Shown here: piece by piece, positions 1 through 12,659 of the stretch
How the letters are laid out: the number at the start of each line of letters is the position of its first letter
Position numbering within the stretch: position 1 is the stretch's first letter
Origin: Crotophaga sulcirostris
Lineage: Eukaryota > Chordata > Aves > Cuculiformes > Crotophagidae
Length of the DNA stretch: 64,000 bases
Assembly: GCA_013397455.1 (NCBI GenBank)
Contig: VYZB01000535.1
Coordinates: 475,076 to 539,075 of the forward strand
Direction: 5' to 3'
Translations under genes and position numbers: made by a program
The notes under the pieces: generated by a model
What the model was told of the DNA's origin: nothing
The model's input: only the letters and a program-made list of their open reading frames with translations
Database searches by the model: none

Positions 1-3000
1 AGCCTCAGGGAGGGCTGGGAGCAGAGAAACATAAAAACTTGATCGAAACAAGCCTGGGGAAAGCCTGCCCCATCTCATGTGTCAGTACAGAGTAAGAATG
101 TTCTTGAAACAGGGAGTATAGTAATGATTTCTGAAGGCAAGGTCCTATTAACATGGGCAGGGTACCTCTGATGCAGCTGCAGTTGCTCTCTGGGACCTTT
201 GGTAAAGAGTGCTCTTGTTGGTGTGGAGGGAAATCAGGTACCAAGGGCCAGAGTCAGTGCCTGGTTTGACCCAGAATGAAGTCACTGAGTGCATGGGGAG
301 AGGAGTATTTGCTTGATGCAGCCACAAAAGCCAGGGCTCTGAGTGGCAGGCAGGCCAGGCTTGCTCCTGCCAGCTGCAGATCTGGACAGCAGGGTGTTCT
401 GTGCACAAGCTGTGTCAAGCACAAATGGCTATTTCTGCCCACAGAAAGAAGTCTAAGAGTGAAGAAGGTGATCTCCACTTTAGAAAGCTTTCCTGATTTC
501 TGCATGCTTTCTACGAGGGAGAAAATGTTTTCTTTGACCCTTGAGCAACCTTCTCTCCAGGGGAATGCAGGAGGAATGCAGCTGTTTTTTTCTGAGCAAA
601 AGAAAATGACAGTGGGCAGTGAGAGAGAAAGGTTGGAGGTAAAAATTCATACTATATTTCTTCATGCAGAAGTGGCAAAGACAGCAGTGACTTTACCACC
701 AACACATTGGTTTTTGCTCTGCCTTCTTCTCACCTGGTGGGCAGATTGATGGATGGGTTGTACAGTTCTGTTCAATTTAGCTTCTTTATTTTCCCAGCTG
801 CAGGTGTGCTGTATTATATCTGTATTATGCATAATCTTAGACATCTAATTATAACTACTGACAGATAAGATTTGCTCAGTTAAAACTGTACAGAGCATCA
901 GTTATGAAAAATACCAGCTTTTCCCAGCCTATCAGCTGGGAAGAACTCACCATGCTCCTGTGAGTAATGCCCCCCCAGCAGGATCTGCTGGTGCCCATCC
1001 CAGGTGAACTGCCATTCCCCAAGTGTGCTACAAAAACAACACTCTCAGTTTTCTTCATCCAAGCATAAGGAAAATTTATTTAAAGCAATGCACTGCACAG
1101 AGAAGTTACTCTGTGGTGACTGCTCAGAGCTGCCAGTTTCAAGGTTGGGAAGAGACCAACTCTACCTGACCCTAATTGATATTTGATTAAGTGTTGTTTT
1201 GCTTTGGCTCCCTAATTTCAGATTTAGTGACCTTTGTTCACTATCTATTCTGGTTTTAAATTCCGGGTTTATATTTTTATGCGTTTCATAATTACATTGT
1301 GTTTTAATACAAATCCCACATTTGACCATAGCTTATGTTTGATCAAACATTTCTGCATCTATAAACATTGGAATTTGCTAGAACAATGCTCTGTGAGTCC
1401 TTCCAACAGCTACACAGAATAGGTTCAAATTGTGAAGCTGTGATTCCTGCTATTTAATTTGTGCTCTTCACTCTAAGTGAGCACATCTCGCTCTCTCCTG
1501 CCTCTCCCCATTAACTCCTTCTCTATCAATCTCTGTATTTAAGATAAGCAGAGCCTTCTGAGTGTAGAGGCTTGGCCCCAGTGAAATCTCCCACATGGTT
1601 AAGCGTGGTTTTAAGCGGGCTCTCCATTTTCAAAGCCCAAGACTCACTGTGCTCTGATAACCCACTTGCTGGCTGATGCATTTGATATTTACCTGGCAAT
1701 TCCTTTAGGAACAGTCTGAGGAGCCATCGTAAATAGCACAGATTTACTGCTGTAAAATGGAGAATGCTTGGGTCTCTACCTGCTAGGAGTCTCTTGGTTC
1801 ATGTAAACAACTGGAATGAATCCCACAAGAGGAGCGTATGACCTTCTGCCATAGCCCAGCTCAGACACAAACCCTGCTCCATCCACTGCCCTGCAGTGTG
1901 CAAGTCCTTAGATTTGAAAATAAGCAAGAAACAACAACTAAAACCCTTAGAGGGCAAGTTGGTTCACCAAGTTTTGAAGCGGGCTACTTTATAAAATCAG
2001 AGCATGCAATGATTTCTTAAACTGTAATTAAAAATTATACCACCAAAAATACTGTAGTGATGAGCCCAGGTCCCTCAGAGAACCACAGCAGCTCCCCAGA
2101 GAGGGGTGGAGATTAGCAAAGACGTTTCACATGGCAGCTTTTAATAAAATTATATTTGCATAACTGGATTAAAAAAGCTCACCAATGTGCCTCCAAATCT
2201 TATTACTGTTTATTACTCTGCATATCAGAGAAAACAGAGATTGCATTGAGCAGAGCTTCGTGGGGCTCAGTTCAGAGATGGGACTGGGTGAATGTGGCTG
2301 TGCCTCGGTCCCCACCAGCCTGAAGGACCCCCAGCCCTCCTGCTCGGAGGCTTTGTGCACCACGCAGGGAACACCTGTAGGAATGGCCCTGCAGGACCAG
2401 TGCAGTGGGACAAGGGGGGTGCTGAGGAGAGAGAAGGAGCTCAGGAGTCCGTGGCTGGGCAATGCAGATCATCGCAGGGTGCGTCTGCAAAACCTCGTCC
2501 CAGGAAGGGCCTGAAGCATGGGGTGAGTTTTCTGCTGCAAAGGCAAGCCTTGGCAGATGCAAGACATGTCTAGGTTAAACCAGATGAGAACTTAAATGAG
2601 GATGCTTGCCATGCTGGACACTCCTGGGAACCTCCTGGAGATAAAAGAGCTCAGCACTGCTGTAACTGCAGCTCCAGGGGCTGCTGGGAGTGAGATGTTC
2701 CCAGCATGTCTGTCGCTGTGGGAACAATGTATGCAGTGAACAGCACTTCATTTCTGCCTCAAGGAAAAAAAAAATAGAGAGAAAAATCCCTCTTGTTTGC
2801 TTTGTGCAGCTCTCTGCAGCAGTCACCTGCAGTCACTAACATTCAGGAGAAAACGAAAAACCCAAACTATAGTGCTGACAAATGAGGGTAAAACCATGCT
2901 GTGTGAGCAGGAAATGATCCCAGGCCTGCACTGGGTAACAACAGCCTTCCCAGTTGCTCTGCTGGGCTTTGGATAGCTCTGTGTTACAGCTCTTGTCTGT

Positions 3001-4566
3001 ATTTAGTGCATGAGGTTGTAAACATTATGGGCCACCTCAAAGCCAGCTAACCTTTACAAAGTGACAAATTGATGGCTTGAATTAACATAATTCCATAGAA
3101 GAAAAATCCCTAAAAATCAGGATTTCGGTTTTATTTAAAGCTGCTCTTTGCAGCCTTGTTTCAGTCCTCTCTCCATATCCTACTGTCCGCTCTTTTCAAA
3201 AGAGCCCTGAGAAAAAAAACTTCTAAAATCACAAGTTATTCCATTAAAATGCTCTATTGAACTCGAAGTAAAACCAGTTTCCTAAAATTCAGCAAAAGCA
3301 AAACATGTTTTAATAGGTCATTCAAATCTTTAAATCAAGGTAAGCAAGGTGATACACCTGATCACAAAGGGAACACAAATAATGCCCACTTTAAAAGGAC
3401 CTCCTTGATCCTGTGCCTCTTCAATCAGCTTCTAATAGCCAGATTCTCATTACTGACAGCAGAGCAGCTTGAAATTCTAAGGATAATTATAAAGAAGGGG
3501 GTTACAAATGTTTTTCTTATGCTTTCCCAGTGGGTTCATATGCATCTGTGTATTTTTTTTAACCAGATTAACTTACTGAATGCTGATGAGCAAAATTATA
3601 TTCACAGTTTCACGGTAGGAGTGCATTTACAAACTAGAGAAACCATTCTTTCTTTCTTCCCCCTTCCCCTTCATCTGTTTGTATTGCCTGGCAGCCCATA
3701 CATTCCTGGCCTTATGCAGCTGCAGTCAGATAGATGCCCTTGCTAAGCGTGGCCAAAACTGCCCCTGGATTGCACTGCTTCTCCAGCTGAGCTCAGCTAA
3801 GCATCAGGCAGATCCTTGTGCCATCCCAGATTCTGGCTGAGCAGGCTGGAAGAAACCTCTTCAGAAAAAAAACCGCCTGGTTTCAGAACTTCTTGCCTTA
3901 TGCTTACCTATTATCTCAGATATTTTCAGTTCAGACAGAGGAGGGAAAAAAACTAGAAACCATTAGGTTGATGATAGCTTCTAGCTCCCTCGTATGATTG
4001 AAAGGTGAATGTCAAAGGAAATTGCTTCTTCCCAAAAGACGACAACAAAAGAGAGCACTTGCCACTCTGCTCTGTTTGACAGATCTTTCTTTGACTGGTC
4101 ACACAATGCTCATACACAGCTCAATGTCAGCAGCCCCTTCCACCTGCTGTCTCTTAGCAGACACCTCCAGAAGGGCTTCTGAAGAGGGTTTAAAAATCTC
4201 AGCTGTCTCTGGAGATCAAAGCTGATAGCAGTATTGCCACATGTCAGAATTGGGGGTGAGCAGAAAGCATCTCGGCACTGACAAGGCTACCGCGATGTCC
4301 ATTCCTCTGGCTGGGAACGCAGCCACCTTGCAATGGGGTCAACAAACTGGGGTTACAGGAGAGAATGGTAGGAACACAGTTCAATGTCAGTAAAGTGGTG
4401 GTGTGTCTTAACATGCCCCTGTGTGGATGTGTTTCCACCACTCATTATGTTTCCAGTTTATCCATCCTTGATGACAGCATCAGCAAATCCACAGGGTGAC
4501 TTTGCAAGTGGGCTGTCAACCACTCTGCATCACAGTTGCACCTCACAGAATTAACATCACTCTGGT

Positions 4567-4572
4567 TTTATT
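4567..4572 (-). promoter_or_regulatory. PRLHR: candidate poly(A) signal of PRLHR
   Basis: The minus strand reads AATAAA about 520 bases downstream of the PRLHR stop codon, followed by moderately GT-rich sequence. This is the first canonical hexamer I noticed downstream of the gene. It is a plausible cleavage signal, but there is no transcript evidence, and a single hexamer in AT-rich DNA is weak support. Confidence 0.35.
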
Positions 4573-4708
4573 TCCCTGCTTTCAATCCTGCATCTCACCT
4601 TGCTACACGCTGCGCTGCAGGTTCACAATAGCCTTCGGCTATTATTCAGCATGGCCCTAACCCAAAAGGGCTGCAGGAATATTGTTAGTGTTAACCTTAG
4701 ATCCTGTG

Positions 4709-4737
4709 CTATATATCTATATATCCTGTAGATATAC
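4709..4737. repeat. AT-rich imperfect (TA)n tract
   Basis: A short run of TATA/TATC units follows the candidate receptor poly(A) region. It looks like an ordinary degenerate microsatellite with no further features. Confidence 0.5.
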
Positions 4738-5094
4738 AGTTAGAAATCCAAAACACTTCCTCATTGAGGTATTTAGGTCTCATATTCATCCTTGCTTCTC
4801 CCTGTCCCCAAATTCCATATGTGTACTACCATCCTTGCAGCTTGCATGAGGGTATCTTTCTGTGCTAACGTCTCCTTGGCCTCTGACTCCCATCACAGAG
4901 GTAAAGACATTTCTGGGACATGACATCTGCCTCTCCTTCTCCAGGAGGCATGGAGATGCTGGGGAAGCTATGCATGGGACTTGCAATGTTATAATGGAGC
5001 CTTGAGGACAAACGTCAGGAATCAGGACTAATTAGAAGTGGAAAAGACTTACAGTGTTACCATATGAAGGAAGTGCACTCCCATCAGCTCTCGT

Positions 5095-6129
5095 TTACAG
5101 CACCACACTGGCCATAATGCAGTTTGTAGTGGGTACAATTTTCTTCTTTCTCCAGGCAAACATTTTCTTCAGCTCCCCCCTGAAGCTGTCATGGAGCCAG
5201 GCGTAAAGGAAGGCATTGGTACAAGCAGACATCATGGCAAACCAGTGGCACAGCAGCTGGATGAAGTTGAAGTACTGCTTGTCAATCAAGCTGATGTCTA
5301 TGTCCTTTATCATGTTGAAGATGTGCAGAGGCAGCCAACAGACTCCAAAGGCTGCCACCACTAAGACCAGCAAACGAAAAGTCTTTCTCCTCCTTGCTCG
5401 GTCCCACTCAGCTTGGCCCTGGGTGACGTTGCCTGGGACTACACGGTTTTTCAGCTTGACTGAAATTCTTAGATAGGACAGGGAGATGACAGCCAAAGGC
5501 AGTACGTAGGTGATGATGAGAGTGCTGTAGGCGTAAGCTAAGCGATCTCTTTTCATGTGGAACCAAAACTCCTCGCAGATGGAGAAGTCCAGTTCTGGGA
5601 ACTCCGCGTGGTAAGTGTGGACCAAGGCAGGGGCAGCCAAGGTACAACTCAGCAGCCAAATAGCAGCCAAGATATAAGCACAAATAGGGATCGTGAGCCT
5701 CCTGCGGAATGGGTACACCATGGCGTAGTACCTGTCCACAGCTATGACAGTCAGGGTAAAGACAGACACAAACACAGTGACAGGCTGCATCAGGAAAACG
5801 AAGTAGCACATGAACCGCCCATACACCCATCCTCTGGGCTCAAAGGCGTAGGCGAGGGTCAGGGGCACACAGGTTGCACACATGAGCATGTCGGAGAAAG
5901 CCAGGTTGCCTACCAGAAAGTTGGTGACATTGTGCATCTTTTTTGTCTTGCAGATAACATAAATGAGAAGGTAATTCCCAATGACACCGATAAAAACCAC
6001 CAGCGAGTAGCAGGGGATGATGAGTGGCTTGAAAGACTGAACAAACTGGAGTCCTGAGAATAAATTGCTGGCGTTGCTATGAATCGCAGAGAGGAAGCTT
6101 TGGGAGGTTAAATTGTCCGAATTCATCAT
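5095..6129 (-). CDS. PRLHR: prolactin-releasing peptide receptor (GPR10-type GPCR), complete and intronless
   Basis: A 344-residue class A G-protein-coupled receptor encoded in one exon. By family knowledge it binds PrRP/C-RFa RFamide peptides at the plasma membrane and acts in appetite, stress and pituitary signalling. Two N-glycosylation sites (N6, N19) precede TM1 at about 36-60. Hallmarks are N52 (1.50), D80 (2.50), C108 and C185 for the extracellular disulfide, D132-R133-Y134 (DRY), W158 (4.50), P211 (5.50) and C264-W265-L266-P267 (CWxP). Residues reported to bind peptide in the human receptor, as I recall them, are all present: E187, W189, Y199, D276 and Q291. The TM2/ECL1 segment around 84-102 and the third loop around 224-246 closely match human GPR10. 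The last residues, SVVL, form a class I PDZ ligand like human SVVI. Oddity: TM7 reads NAFLY (305-309) instead of NPxxY. The start chosen is the first of two adjacent Met codons. Birds have paralogous PrRP receptors; adjacency to CACUL1 favours PRLHR itself. Confidence 0.9.
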   Translation of the reverse strand: MMNSDNLTSQSFLSAIHSNASNLFSGLQFVQSFKPLIIPCYSLVVFIGVIGNYLLIYVICKTKKMHNVTNFLVGNLAFSDMLMCATCVPLTLAYAFEPRGWVYGRFMCYFVFLMQPVTVFVSVFTLTVIAVDRYYAMVYPFRRRLTIPICAYILAAIWLLSCTLAAPALVHTYHAEFPELDFSICEEFWFHMKRDRLAYAYSTLIITYVLPLAVISLSYLRISVKLKNRVVPGNVTQGQAEWDRARRRKTFRLLVLVVAAFGVCWLPLHIFNMIKDIDISLIDKQYFNFIQLLCHWFAMMSACTNAFLYAWLHDSFRGELKKMFAWRKKKIVPTTNCIMASVVL

Positions 6130-9100
6130 TTCCTTCCTTTTGTCGCCTGCCTTCAGCTGAGTAAAGTAGTTACCACTGCACTACTCCTGCACTCAATCAG
6201 TGCGGGTAATGGATGGATTACTGGCTGTCCAGAGGTTACCACATGGATAGTAAACAAGCATCCGTAAAAGCAAATGGTGAAGTTGTAATCCTCAAGAGGC
6301 AGCTTTCAGCAATTCCTAAGAAAAATCAAATACAACCAATTCCCATTAAAGCCCTCCTGTATTTACTATTAGATCTAGGTTTTGACAGCATGCCACTTAA
6401 TAAACATTTAATGCAGCGAGTACTTACTGCTGTGGTTTTTTAATCCCATATGATTTTCCTGTGGATTCCAAGAAGTGCTCTAGCTGTCTGTCTTCTGCAA
6501 ATCCAGGAGCGTGTGTGTGAGAGAGAGAGAGATAGAAAACGTATGAGTGAGGAAGAGGGTGATGCGCATTTACAAGCCAAGTGGAGATCAGTGTTTTTAA
6601 ACAGTCCTCACTACTAGGTCACGACAGATTTGTGTAGGAGCTTTGATCCCTATTGGCTGTCCTGGGTATTACGTTGCTCTTTGCGTGTTTCTTACTGATA
6701 GTAATTAGTTCTTGGATATCCTTTAAAAAATTCCTTCCTCCTTCCAGCACATCTATAATTGCCCCTCACAGCTAAAAATCAATTTGCATTCATTAACACT
6801 AGCCTGTGCAGTATCTAATCCGAGATTCACTGTGCCACAGTCCTCAGAGTGTCCAAATAAGCTACCTGTGAATTTGCTGCGATAATGTGACTGTAAAATA
6901 GCATTTTAATTACATGCTGAAGCCAAAAAATGTTTATGCCACTAGAGGGACTCAGCTCCGTACCTGGTGAATGAAGTTAGGATTAGAAATGTTCATTTAA
7001 CATGCAGCGCAAAGATCTTATTTTATTTAAATTTATTTTTTTCACAGTGGTATCATGTTTGCTCACTCATTGTGAGCATTTTCGGTGGGGCTCACACATC
7101 TTTAAAAGTAAACGTGAGCATCTCAAAGGAAACCCATCCATATTGATAGAATTAACAGTTTCCTTTTGAGAATGTCAGAGTAATGTATTATTTTAACATC
7201 CAAATAGTTTAGCTATAAAGGTTCACCTGCAGTGAACTACAGCAAATTGGTTTTAATATTGCAGCTGCCCAAATATTTTTTGGGGGTCTCCCTGTAGTAG
7301 GTTTTCATTCATGAACCTGTTCTGCACCAGACAACAAGGGCCAAACCGTCTGTAAAACACTGTGTACTTGTTCTGTGTGGTTCAGACACTAGAAAGCTGA
7401 AAATCAGGGTAAGTGCTTAGAGAACACACATTTAAGCAGCCAGCTCCATCCAGCTTTTACCTATTGCCCTAATTTTCCCTTAACTTTCCTTCATTTTAAC
7501 CACTTCTGGGACCAGGACCTCAGCTGGTGAAAGAGAATGAAACTCCACTGCATCCATTTATACCAGGGAGGGAAACAAAAAAAATAAGAATAGAACAGCC
7601 TAACAGCTTCTAAGTACTTCAGAAAAGAGAACATTGCCAGGGTTTGCAAGGCACTCAGGGGATTTAGACACAATTTCAACCAACAGTTTACTCTAAGGAA
7701 ATATTAACCCATTATTTTCTCTGACTCTCTGGGCAGACCTGTATCTGCCTTTTGATTTGATGTAGTTTGGCATCAACCAATAGTTTAAATAGATTCATTT
7801 GTGGTATGATCATTAGCCTAATCTTAAAACAGAAGCTTACCTGTGATGGATGGGCTTTCCAAACCTAGTTGGTGCTGACTCTTTATGGTTAGATTATGCT
7901 CTGGACTGGCATATAGCTATAATTCTAGCTTGAGGGGAGAACAAGCAAGTAGCTGCGTTGCTCAGTAGTGCCATCCTTCACTTCATGGATGTAGTGACCT
8001 ATACAAAAGAGAGGGATGTTTTATCCCACTTCAGAGTCCAATCTCACCTATCTGAGCCGGATGGGTACCAGAGGAATACAGTCCTTATTTATGTCTACAT
8101 ACTCAAATCCAGAATAGGAGACGGACTTGAGAGCAGAGGCAAAGAAAAAGGGAATTTCTACTGCTTTCCCCACCCAGAGCAACCAAATCTGATTATAAGC
8201 AGCATGCTGCAAAATTATTTCCTAAAACCCATAAAGCAATTGTTTCACTTAGAGTGACTGAAAACTACGGTCTGATTTAAATCTGACTGAGCTAGGATTT
8301 CGGTAGTCTTTGGGTATGGTCTCTAGTATAAGCCCAAAGACATAGAAAAGTGACTGGGGAGCATTCACCTTCATGCCACCCACATCCTTCTGGAATTGTA
8401 AGGCTTATGCTAGGAAAGAAGCCTCACAATAACATCAGTGCAAACATAATTGAAAAATCACATTTTTAAAAAGTAAATTTTCTGGTTCATCCCCAAGCGC
8501 TGCAGAGGAGATCCAATAAATAGCCTCACTGCTATGCATTCCTATGATGAAAAGATTGATACTTTGCTATGTGAGAATAAAAATTGATCAAAATATCATC
8601 TAAAGTATCCTTCAAGGTCACCTTTATGCTCAGGTCAGAAAAACCTGTGAGTAACGTTAGAGGTTCTTCTATTTCAAGCTGTACCAAGAAATCTTCCTGC
8701 ATTTTCTCTTACCTTTCAATGTATTTTCTTCATCTCTCAAGCCAATCACCAGTACATCTTCAGTCTGAAGGCTCTGACCATATTTCTGTTAGTAATTTGC
8801 TGTTTGTTTTGGCTTCAGGCAGAAAATTTCTTCAGTTCAACTGTGCTCTACAACCAAGACCTGGAAAGATAACATTTAATAGGGGCTTGAGTAGAAAAAA
8901 AGTATTTCATCATTTTACTCCAAAGAAATCCCCTTTCCTCCTTTTAAAATTACAAATATTAGTCTTCTTTAAAGTTTCCTAGGCTAGATGACAAAGCCCT
9001 TCCTGAGTGGAGTATAAGTCTGTTTCACACACAGAATTTTCTCATTGAAAGAGAAAAGGTCACAGAAACTACATTACTGTCATATTAGAACTGTTTTGAC

Positions 9101-10063
9101 ATTCCAAGTCTGTAAGGGTGCCACACATAAGAATGCTGATTAGTCTTTAATTGAAACCCTGGTCTTCCTCGAGTCAGTGGAAAATGTTATATCTAGAGCC
9201 AGACCAACACTTCACATCTCTTATGCAAATCCGTCCAACTTTATGCAGACACTTTGAGTACAAACTTTGAGCTGCTTCTGTGACTTTCAAAAAGTGGTAA
9301 AACTCTTAAAGCACAAATGCAGTTCTTTATGTGCATGTCTAATCATCCCTGTACTTCCAAACTAAATCAGCATGATCCAGGAGTGAGGTCTGATCCTAGC
9401 AGCTGTGCTGGCAAAGCCCAACAGTTCTTCTTAAGCTAGCAGGCCCTCTCTTCTATTATTTAAGCTTTACAGACCAAGACATTTTCTTCCATCATTAGAG
9501 TCTCACAGTTTCATGTGCTATTTTTGTGTGTTCTTGTTTATCTGATATGTGTCTTTTTCTGTAAAAGACAACTTCTTTTGCATCACAGAACTCCTTTACA
9601 AAGGCTTTCACTTTCTTCCAGGAATGTTCTGTTGCAAGGGGATCAGGTAGCTCTTGCAGAGCCTACAGTAAAAATAGATGCTTTGTCTATTTTGAATAAA
9701 GTAGAACCGGGAGTTCCTTTATCAAATTATTGTCATGACCAGCCAAGGCAAAAGGTTATGTATCACACAACAATTTCAAGACAGGGCAGCCTGTCCTTTC
9801 TCTCTTTTAATTGTATAAATGCATCCTCTCTGCCTCTGCTTTAGACTGAGACATCACAGTCTCTGAACTCTAAAAACTATGTTTATAACTAAGGGGTTTG
9901 TTTGGTTAGCTTGCAGTTTTTTTGGTTGTTGGGGGTTTTTTTCCCCTCAAATTCAAGGTACCAAACTTTGATAAACTCAGGATCCACCTTAAAATAACTA
10001 ATTTAAACTGAAGAGGAGTTTAACAACTTAAATGAAGAGGAGGCTTGAATTTAAGTCAAGGAA
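6130..10063. other. PRLHR 5' flank and intergenic DNA
   Basis: Upstream of the receptor start, the sequence should contain the 5' UTR and promoter, possibly with a non-coding first exon. I could not place a TATA box or transcription start with confidence. Beyond about 6.6 kb it is AT-rich intergenic DNA without CR1 elements. The small open frames (for example near 7.5, 8.0, 8.6 and 9.5 kb) have no recognisable protein features. Confidence 0.5.
6509..6534. repeat. compound GT/GA microsatellite
   Basis: A GTGTGTGT run passes directly into GAGAGAGAGAGA about 380 bases upstream of the receptor start codon. It is a short compound dinucleotide repeat, probably length-polymorphic. It lies in the likely proximal promoter or 5' UTR zone of PRLHR, but no function is implied by the sequence. 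Confidence 0.6.
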
Positions 10064-10283
10064 TAGAATCATGGGATCATTAAGGTTGGAAAAGACCTCT
10101 AAGATCATCCAGTCCAACCATGCAGCCCAACATCACTGTACCTACTAAACCATGTCCTGAAGTGCTACATCTACACATTTTTTGAACCCCTCCAGGGGTG
10201 GAGACTCCATGCCCTGGGCAGCCTCTGCCAGTGCATCACCACGCTTTCAGTAAAGACATTTTTTTCCTAATACCCAAGCTAAA
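10064..10283 (-). mobile_element. CR1 LINE 3' fragment (type with ACTAAACCATGTCC core)
   Basis: On the plus strand the fragment starts with AGAATCATGGGATCATTAAGG and continues through the 'gaccTCTAAGATCATCCAG' box and the ACTAAACCATGTCCTGAAGT core, so the element is on the minus strand. It belongs to a different CR1 subfamily from most other copies in the window; its closest relative here is at 31496-31651. It is 5'-truncated with no coding capacity. Confidence 0.9.
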
Positions 10284-12659
10284 CAATGCAGGCAGTGCAT
10301 TTGAAAGTGCAAGGAAAAGAAAATCTACTATTTTGTGACAGATTACAGTATGAATTTACCTCTACTTTGTTACAATCTCTGGACAATTTTGTTGCTGCAA
10401 GTATCTACTCACCAGAGCAGAATTGTTCTGTATTCTTTAAAAACCCTGGGGAGGATGGCAAACTCCAGGGCAGGTAAAGGCATATTTAAGGTAAGGAACA
10501 ATATTAATGAAAGAACAAATTCAGCATGGGCAAATTTAGGATTGAAAGTAGAACACTTCTAAGCAGGAGGGCAACAAATTGCTCCTTGAAAGTGCTGGCT
10601 TTTGAAACAATCAATGTATTATGCGGTATAAAACACCTGCTTTTAACAGAAAGCTTGATCCATTTACCACATGCATGTGGTATGATTGCTTGCAGGGGTT
10701 GTGCACTTCAGGAGGTTCCTTTCCATCATGCACCAACGCAGACACAGATTTTGGACTTCACTCACTACTACTTGAAAATATCATCTTTTTCAACAGTATT
10801 CCTATTCCCATTGATAATGTTCAAAAAGTAGAATTGAAATTTATAGACACGCACACCCACACACATAGGCACAGCTGAGACCTTAGTCTCAGGCCTTAGA
10901 AACATCCTAAGATGTTCCTAGTGTTCTTTGTTGGAAAGATTTGTGCACTAGTGTCTGTGCAGATCAACTAGAAAGAACAATGGAATATTTGCCAGATGAA
11001 CTTTCACTGTTGCTGATCTTGGCACCTGCTCAGAGCAGATGATCTACAAAGTATGGAGAAAGGCCAGGTCAGCAGAGTCACTCTGTAAAAGCGTTTCAGC
11101 TTCAAGGCACTTCAATCAGTACAATCACTGATTCTTCTTTCTCTGCTTTTGCCTTCCTGCAAGATTGCTATGGAGAGACTCAACACAAGCAGGCTTCATT
11201 CCCTTAATATTTCCTTCACCAGTGAAACCCACTCAGGAATTAATGACCAAGAAAGAATCTGATCTGATTTTTCTAATGCTAGGTTTTGGTGTAGGGGTTT
11301 TTTTGAGGGGAGAGGAGTGTTTGTGGATTTGTTTTGGGTTTTTTTCATTTATAAGCACAGAACTAAATTAAACTCTATGGTGGTCCAAGAGGTAATCATA
11401 TTTAATTTGTTGATTGAATGTGAAATCAGAATTTTGCAGAAAAATAGGGGCTGGGTGAAGAAGTCTGACCACCTCCCAGTTTTCTGGACAGACATCAATG
11501 GAATTGGAGATTTGTATTACATACCCTTCTGTAAAACTACCACTGAAACAAAGCCTTACCTTTTTAGCACCCTTACTAGAGTAAGAGAGAGTCTTCAGAG
11601 TTCCTATAAACAGGATATACACACTAAGAAAAAAAGAAAGTGGGGCAAAACCTTTAGAAATATCAGAGATAGAAGTAATCTGCTTCATTTATAACTACAA
11701 TTTTAGAAAATAGTTCTGATGTACCATAGTAAAGTATGTTCACTTTCAGGGAGATAAATATATATATAGCTAAGTCAGGACTTACCTGGGAGAAGGTATG
11801 TGAATGTCTTTGATCTAAAGGCTGAAATATTCCTCTTACAAGGAAGGATTAAAGTGAAAAATGATGAAGGCAGATTTGCATATCCATCAGATCAAACAAT
11901 TCCCATCCTCACCAGAAAAGCAGGCTTTTCTGCTCTGCTAGAAGCCCTAAAGTGATGGAGAGTGCCACACAAATACGTGCCCCAGGCCAGAACAGTCTGT
12001 GGGAATTAGGTCCCAAAAACATCTGTGCATTGAATTCTGAGCGTTGGAGAAAGTTAGTGTTCAAAAGGTTCCCTGAAGACACACTCAACCAGGAGTCAGG
12101 CTCATGCTCGCAGTTTAGCGCAGAGAAGAGGGCTGCCGAGAAAACCTGCCAGCTGGTGCTTCAGAAATGGAGATATGGTGCCCCTCTGCCATCCCATGCT
12201 GCCGGGGTCTGAACACTTTCCAAGAGGCAAGCAGCACCAGAAGACCAGAAGCCTTCCTGCCTTGGGTCCCCACCTGCCGAGAGGTGCCTGCAGCACCACG
12301 GACAGCACCTTCAGCACGACGGACAGCGCCCGCACCCCATTGCCGGTGTCACCCAAGGCTGAGCTTCTGTCCCCACGGTGTGACAAGGCAGTGCAGCCCA
12401 GAGCACTCCTCAACGGCAAGGGCAGGGCTCTCAGGAAATCCCCCAGCACCTGTGAATTCTCCCACCACTCACAAAACGTGCTCTGCATGCGGGTCGGCAG
12501 TTATACTGAACCCTAAACCCCAAACGGAACTCTCCCTAACGGCTAAAGAAGGAAAAAAACCAGTTCCTACTCCCTGCATCATCCCAAAGTGCTCATCTGC
12601 CCTTGTGTGAGGAGCTGAACTGAAACATCCTGTCTCAAAGATTGCCAGCTGCAGCATGA
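10284..12659. other. intergenic DNA, no recognised gene
   Basis: Mostly AT-rich sequence with an ACAC-rich patch near 10850-10875. A GC-richer stretch at about 12100-12610 is open in overlapping frames on both strands (up to 147 codons) but matches no protein family I know. It may be the 5' part of the LTR-like element that follows, or unrelated unique sequence. Confidence 0.5.

Larger units (their letters stand above)
1..5094. other. PRLHR 3' flank, no recognised gene
   Basis: About 5 kb of mixed-composition non-coding DNA lies downstream of the minus-strand receptor gene. Open frames of 60-157 codons occur on both strands, but none shows a recognisable domain, exon boundary or codon periodicity. 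Part of it, close to the stop codon, is probably receptor 3' UTR. The stretch around 2260-2570 is more GC-rich and open in several frames, but I recognise nothing in it. No CR1 fragment was seen here. Confidence 0.6.

Noticed and set aside
276..749. 157-codon plus-strand open frame
   Set aside because: No recognisable domain, no exon signals and no neighbouring gene; its length is compatible with chance.
1..5000. Exons of the next syntenic gene (such as FAM204A) to the left of PRLHR
   Set aside because: No segment translated into anything I recognise with splice sites; the neighbour probably lies outside the window.
5557..6057. 166-codon open frame on the plus strand
   Set aside because: It is antisense to the receptor coding sequence and an expected shadow of its codon bias; no domain is visible.
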